Positions 60,804 through 64,000 of a stretch of 64,000 bases of DNA are shown here, piece by piece. The DNA is from Fluviicola sp. XM-24bin1 (GTDB taxonomy: Bacteria > Bacteroidota > Bacteroidia > Flavobacteriales_D > Crocinitomicaceae): contig QCWI01000007.1 in the NCBI GenBank assembly GCA_003149635.1, forward strand, positions 179,322 to 243,321, written 5' to 3'. Position 1 is the first letter of the stretch; each line of letters opens with the position of its first letter. A model generated the notes under the pieces. It saw only the letters and a program-made list of their open reading frames with translations, was not told the origin of the DNA and made no database searches. The translations under genes were made by a program, and so were the position numbers.

Positions 60804-62624
60804 TTAAACATTGTCTGCGGCAACGTGATAGGTTGGATCTTCCATCACATTTACCTCTACGATCTTATCGGCGTCGCGCAATAACTTTTGACAATCGGGA
60901 CTGAGATGACGCAAATGCACTTTCTTTCCTGCTTTTTGATAACGCTCAGTAAGGGCGTTTAGCGCTTCAATCGCAGACATGTCGACAACCTTACTTTCTG
61001 AGAAATCGATGATAACATCTTCTGGATCTCCTTGAACATCGAATTTATCATTGAACACCGATACGGATCCGAAGAATAGTGGCCCGTAGATTTCGTAATG
61101 CTTCGAACCATTCTCATCGATATGCTTGCGAGCACGAATTCGTAGGGCGTTCTCCCAAGCAAACGCTAACGCTGAAATGATAACTCCAATCAATACCGCA
61201 AGTGCTAAATTGTGCAAGAAAACTGTAACTAGAGTAACGACGATCATCACGATAACGTCAGTCCAAGGCATTTTTCCGAATACTTTCAAACTCGCCCATT
61301 CAAAGGTTCCTATGGATACCATCACCATTACACCTACCAATGCTGCCATCGGTAATTGTTCAATAATTGGGGCTCCCCAAAGAATAAATGACAACAATCC
61401 AAGGGATGCAACAATTCCGGATAATCGTGCGCGTGCTCCAGATGAAATGTTGATCAAACTTTGACCAATCATGGCACAACCACCCATTCCTAGGAAAAAT
61501 CCTGAAGCGATGTTTGCAGTTCCTTGCGCCACACATTCTTTGTTTCCACTTCCACGAGTCTGTGTGATTTCATCGATAAGATTCAAGGTAAGAAGACTTT
61601 CAATCAAACCTACTCCAGCTACGATCAGCGCGTAAGGGAAAATGAGTACGAAAGTATCCCACGTGAACGGAATATCCGGTAATGCCGGAGTTGGGAATCC
61701 ACCTTGAATGGAGGCAATATCACCGACAGTTTTGGTATCAATTCCGAAACCGATTACAATGGCGGAAACGATTATAATCGCAGCCAAGGCAGAAGGAACG
61801 TATTTGGTGATTTTTGGCAATCCCCAGATGATTAACATAGAAAGAAGCACCAAACTGATCATGAGCCACATGGCCTCCGAATCTAGCCATTCTTTCTTCT
61901 CTCCCGTGACATCTATATTGAAGAAACTTCCTTTCTCGTAGGCATATTTCACCGTTTCTTTTTCGATGTCATACACCTGCCCGTCGTTGATCCAAAGTTT
62001 CGCTTCGCCTGTTTCGTAATTGAATAAAGTATCGTTGATGAGGTTGTACGCCAAAGCTCCCGTTTCTGAGGACACCACGTAGGATTCTTCGTTGACGCTG
62101 AGTACTTGATCCGTAGCGACAATCTCCTTTTTGTTATTGCCGTACGGGTCTTTTACATCTACTTTGAAAGAGCTCAATTGTGCCATGAATATGACAATCG
62201 CCAGTCCATTCACAAAGCCGAACATCACGGGTTGCGGCACCAATCGGATGAATTTTCCGAGGCGCAGTAAACCCACAATTATCTGAATAATCCCAGCTAG
62301 AATTACAGTTGCAAAGATGTACTGCGTGATTTCATCTACCGTTATTTCAGGATTTGCTTGACGAATTAATGTGATCATTCCAACGTAGATCACGGCAACC
62401 GCGCCTGTAGCTCCTGAAATCATTCCCGGACGACCTCCCAAAATGGAGGTAACCAAACCGATGGAAAATGCAGCGTACAATCCTGTCAACGGTGACAATC
62501 CCGCGATTAACGCAAAGGCAATAGCCTCAGGAACCAATGCCAAAGCCACGGTAAGTCCAGAAAGAACTTCGTTTTTGTAGTTGACTTTCTGCTTGAGATC
62601 GAATAGGTTGAATACTTTTTTCAT
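60804..62624 (-). CDS. SulP-family anion transporter with STAS domain
   Basis: 606 residues. About 12-14 membrane helices in two repeats (GLTVALALVPEAIAFALIAGLSPLTGLYA, GRPGMISGATGAVAVIY, QTRGSGNKECVAQGTANIASGFFLGMGGCAMIGQSLINI) and a C-terminal STAS domain (about 495-595, VIIDFSESKVVDMSAIEALNAL). The family moves sulfate, bicarbonate or dicarboxylates. An insert of roughly 95 residues (about 155-255) between membrane helices is unusual and probably outside the cytoplasm. Substrate not determined. Confidence 0.93.
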   Translation of the reverse strand: MKKVFNLFDLKQKVNYKNEVLSGLTVALALVPEAIAFALIAGLSPLTGLYAAFSIGLVTSILGGRPGMISGATGAVAVIYVGMITLIRQANPEITVDEITQYIFATVILAGIIQIIVGLLRLGKFIRLVPQPVMFGFVNGLAIVIFMAQLSSFKVDVKDPYGNNKKEIVATDQVLSVNEESYVVSSETGALAYNLINDTLFNYETGEAKLWINDGQVYDIEKETVKYAYEKGSFFNIDVTGEKKEWLDSEAMWLMISLVLLSMLIIWGLPKITKYVPSALAAIIIVSAIVIGFGIDTKTVGDIASIQGGFPTPALPDIPFTWDTFVLIFPYALIVAGVGLIESLLTLNLIDEITQTRGSGNKECVAQGTANIASGFFLGMGGCAMIGQSLINISSGARARLSGIVASLGLLSFILWGAPIIEQLPMAALVGVMVMVSIGTFEWASLKVFGKMPWTDVIVMIVVTLVTVFLHNLALAVLIGVIISALAFAWENALRIRARKHIDENGSKHYEIYGPLFFGSVSVFNDKFDVQGDPEDVIIDFSESKVVDMSAIEALNALTERYQKAGKKVHLRHLSPDCQKLLRDADKIVEVNVMEDPTYHVAADNV

Positions 62625-62967
62625 GCGATGCTACCTTCGGTTTAAAGGGCGCAAAAATACGACATTTTCGGAGGTATAAGATTGTTTAGAGAAATTCATT
62701 CCTTGACCTTCTGGGGGTAGACATGACGGAAGCGATTTCCTATGCACGAGTGAGCAACCCAAAATTTGAGCGACCGCAAAGGCGCAAAGAACGCAAATTG
62801 GTGTTTAAAATAGATAAGTAATAAGTTCAAAAGGGATTATGACGACGTCATAATCTAGCGTTCACCGATTGAATCATTAGATAAAAACCTTGCGCTCTTT
62901 GCGCCTTTGCGGTGAAAAACTAATGTGGGCTTCTTCTTTCAGAATGGGAGTCTAGAGGGAGAATTAA
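62625..62967. other. 343-bp intergenic region carrying a 141-bp symmetrical repeat element
   Basis: No gene recognised. Most of it is the inverted-repeat element at 62773-62913, with unremarkable sequence on both sides. Confidence 0.8.
62773..62913. repeat. 141-bp element: 24-nt inverted boxes around the GATTATGAC palindrome
   Basis: The 24-nt box 62773-62796 (ACCGCAAAGGCGCAAAG...) and the box 62890-62913 are inverted copies differing at one base. In the middle lies GATTATGAC/GTCATAATC (62835-62855, 9-bp arms, 3-nt loop), centred within about 2 bp of the centre of the whole element. AAGTTCAAAAGG precedes the palindrome, close to AAGTGCACAAGA in copies A and B. No coding potential, so a MITE- or REP-like element is likely. 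Confidence 0.85.
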
Positions 62968-63450
62968 TTAGCCCTCCTTGTGATACGGTGGGAAATTTGT
63001 CGGCATTTTAGTAGCACGATCATGCAGCACGATGCTCCCAGTTACTCCCACATTCAAGGAATTATTCCCTGGAAGTTTTACCACCATGTGACATTTCTCC
63101 AATACAAATTCTGGAAGGCCAGTATCCTCGGCACCGAGTAAATAAATGGCACGTTTCGGATGCTCGAATTCGTGGAGCATTTCCGCGCGATCGTCCAATT
63201 CTACACCAACCAATCGGCAATCGTATGGAATGTTTTTCAGCAATTCATCGAAATCGTCGTAATTGAACAAAGGAATGCGCGACCAGGTCTTCATGACATC
63301 AGATGACTGTTTTTTGTACTTGCCATCAACCGTGAAAATATAGGAAGCACCGAGAATGTACGCAGAACGCCAAAGTGTTCCGATGTTGTGATGTGTCTTG
63401 CCGCGAAATACGCCAATGGCGCAGTATCCTTTCGAATTGTAGGTGATCAT
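62968..63450 (-). CDS. SpoU-family RNA 2'-O-methyltransferase (TrmL/TrmH-like)
   Basis: 160 residues, the single-domain SPOUT size. GVFRGKTHHNIGTLWRSA near 13-30 (motif 1 with the conserved Asn and Arg), LLGAEDTGLPEFVLEKC (motif 2) and LPGNNSLNVGVTGSIVLHDR (motif 3, the SAM-binding knot). Likely modifies tRNA; which position cannot be told. Confidence 0.9.
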   Translation of the reverse strand: MITYNSKGYCAIGVFRGKTHHNIGTLWRSAYILGASYIFTVDGKYKKQSSDVMKTWSRIPLFNYDDFDELLKNIPYDCRLVGVELDDRAEMLHEFEHPKRAIYLLGAEDTGLPEFVLEKCHMVVKLPGNNSLNVGVTGSIVLHDRATKMPTNFPPYHKEG

Positions 63451-63583
63451 GCTGCAAAAATAGACGAAAAGATAAAAGATGGAAAGACAAAAGAAGGTCT
63501 CGGAACTTTTGGCGGATTAGTTTGTATCTTCGAGGCGAGACACTAAGTCTTTTCATCTTTATTCTTAAAATCTTTCATCTGAC

Positions 63584-64000
63584 ATGGAATTCATCTCAAA
63601 AGAACTCGACGATTACGTTTGCAATCACACCCAAAAAGAACCAGAATGGTTGTACGAATTGAACCGTGAAACGCATCTAAACGTTATGCAGCCGCGCATG
63701 TTGAGCGGACATTTTCAAGGGCGCGTTTTGAGTATGCTTTCAAAGATGATTCGACCGATGGATGTTCTGGAAATTGGGACTTATACCGGGTATTCGGCTT
63801 TGTGTATGGCGGAAGGATTGGCAGATGGGGGACATATCGTGACTATCGATAACAATGAAGAACTAGCCGATTTGGTGCAGCGGTACATCAAGAAGTCGCC
63901 GTATGAAGATAAAATCAAATGTGTGATCGGAAATGCCATGGAAGTGGTTCCCGGATTGAAACGCGAATTCGATTTGGTTTTTATCGATGCGGATAAAGAG
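63584..64000 (+). CDS. Class I SAM-dependent O-methyltransferase (3'-partial)
   Basis: 139 codons from the ATG at 63584 to the window end, without a stop. The start MEFISKELDDYVCNHTQKEPEWL, the SAM loop VLEIGTYTGYSAL near residue 62, the acidic TIDNNEE near residue 87 and the FIDADKE metal site match the caffeoyl-CoA/catechol O-methyltransferase family (Methyltransf_3). The substrate is unknown. Divergent from the SpoU gene. Confidence 0.9.
   Translation, partial: MEFISKELDDYVCNHTQKEPEWLYELNRETHLNVMQPRMLSGHFQGRVLSMLSKMIRPMDVLEIGTYTGYSALCMAEGLADGGHIVTIDNNEELADLVQRYIKKSPYEDKIKCVIGNAMEVVPGLKREFDLVFIDADKE

Noticed and set aside
1..64000. CRISPR array, tRNA, rRNA, prophage or intact IS
   Set aside because: No regularly spaced short direct repeats, no cloverleaf or rRNA-like sequence and no phage gene cluster were recognised by eye; the only transposase is a 61-codon remnant. 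A tRNA scan could still find something missed.

Overview
The window is a piece of a Bacteroidota chromosome, most likely from Flavobacteriales (family-level placement, for example near Crocinitomicaceae, is only a guess). The sequence signs are a type B type IX secretion (T9SS) C-terminal domain on a 2,094-residue surface protein, many -7 boxes of the Bacteroidota form TAnnTTTG, few Shine-Dalgarno-like sites, a TonB-dependent receptor paired with a DUF4249 lipoprotein, long-form IspH, SiaB-type kinase, DUF4293, DUF2795 and DUF5995 proteins. No rRNA, tRNA, CRISPR array, prophage or intact insertion sequence was recognised.

Layout. 1-3.7 kb: a partial FKBP-type isomerase, a small outer-membrane protein, folD, a lipoprotein with two C-terminal membrane helices and a YkgJ-type cysteine-cluster protein. 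3.8-10.1 kb: a giant T9SS adhesin with five 450-bp tandem repeats. 10.1-13.4 kb: SiaB-like kinase, a histone-deacetylase-family enzyme, an unannotated 51-residue Cys/Lys-rich protein, a CotH-family lipoprotein and a SUI1/YciH factor. 14.5-18.8 kb: pyrR-pyrB, a STAS antagonist, RNase Z, a GH113-like lipoprotein and a thioredoxin. 19-23.6 kb: parE-parC. 25-29.2 kb: rocD, a phosphohexomutase and aroC. 29.3-34.5 kb: a broken amidase, DUF4293, ABC-F ATPase and small proteins. From 34.7 kb nearly all genes are on the minus strand: M1 peptidase with a barrel-like C-terminus, DUF5106/thioredoxin, a FtsX-type ABC pair, miaA (apparently with an ATC start), MltF-like transglycosylase, AcpH-like protein, PduO adenosyltransferase / REC-cyclase-HD / ispH, MuiA-like protein, glmM, ribH and a TPR protein. 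recF-DUF721 run on the plus strand. 56.3-57.5 kb holds a decayed patch (IS481-type transposase tail, LpxR-like pseudogene). 57.6-64 kb: DUF4249/TonB receptor, SulP transporter, SpoU methyltransferase and a partial O-methyltransferase.

Most genes are housekeeping and intact. The least expected material is in three decayed genes with several lesions each (MauG-type peroxidase, amidase, LpxR-like), a miaA reading frame with no ATG/GTG/TTG start upstream of its P-loop, and the intergenic DNA. The intergenic DNA carries at least three families of small inverted-repeat elements: hairpins with variable stems around one conserved 11-nt loop; a 24-nt GCAAAGGCGCAAAG-type box linked to a palindrome with 9-bp arms, most complete as a 141-bp symmetrical element at 62773-62913; and AAAGTAGAAAG hairpins. 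I did not find a clear new defence or metabolic system. The repeat families are the best candidates for undescribed structure.
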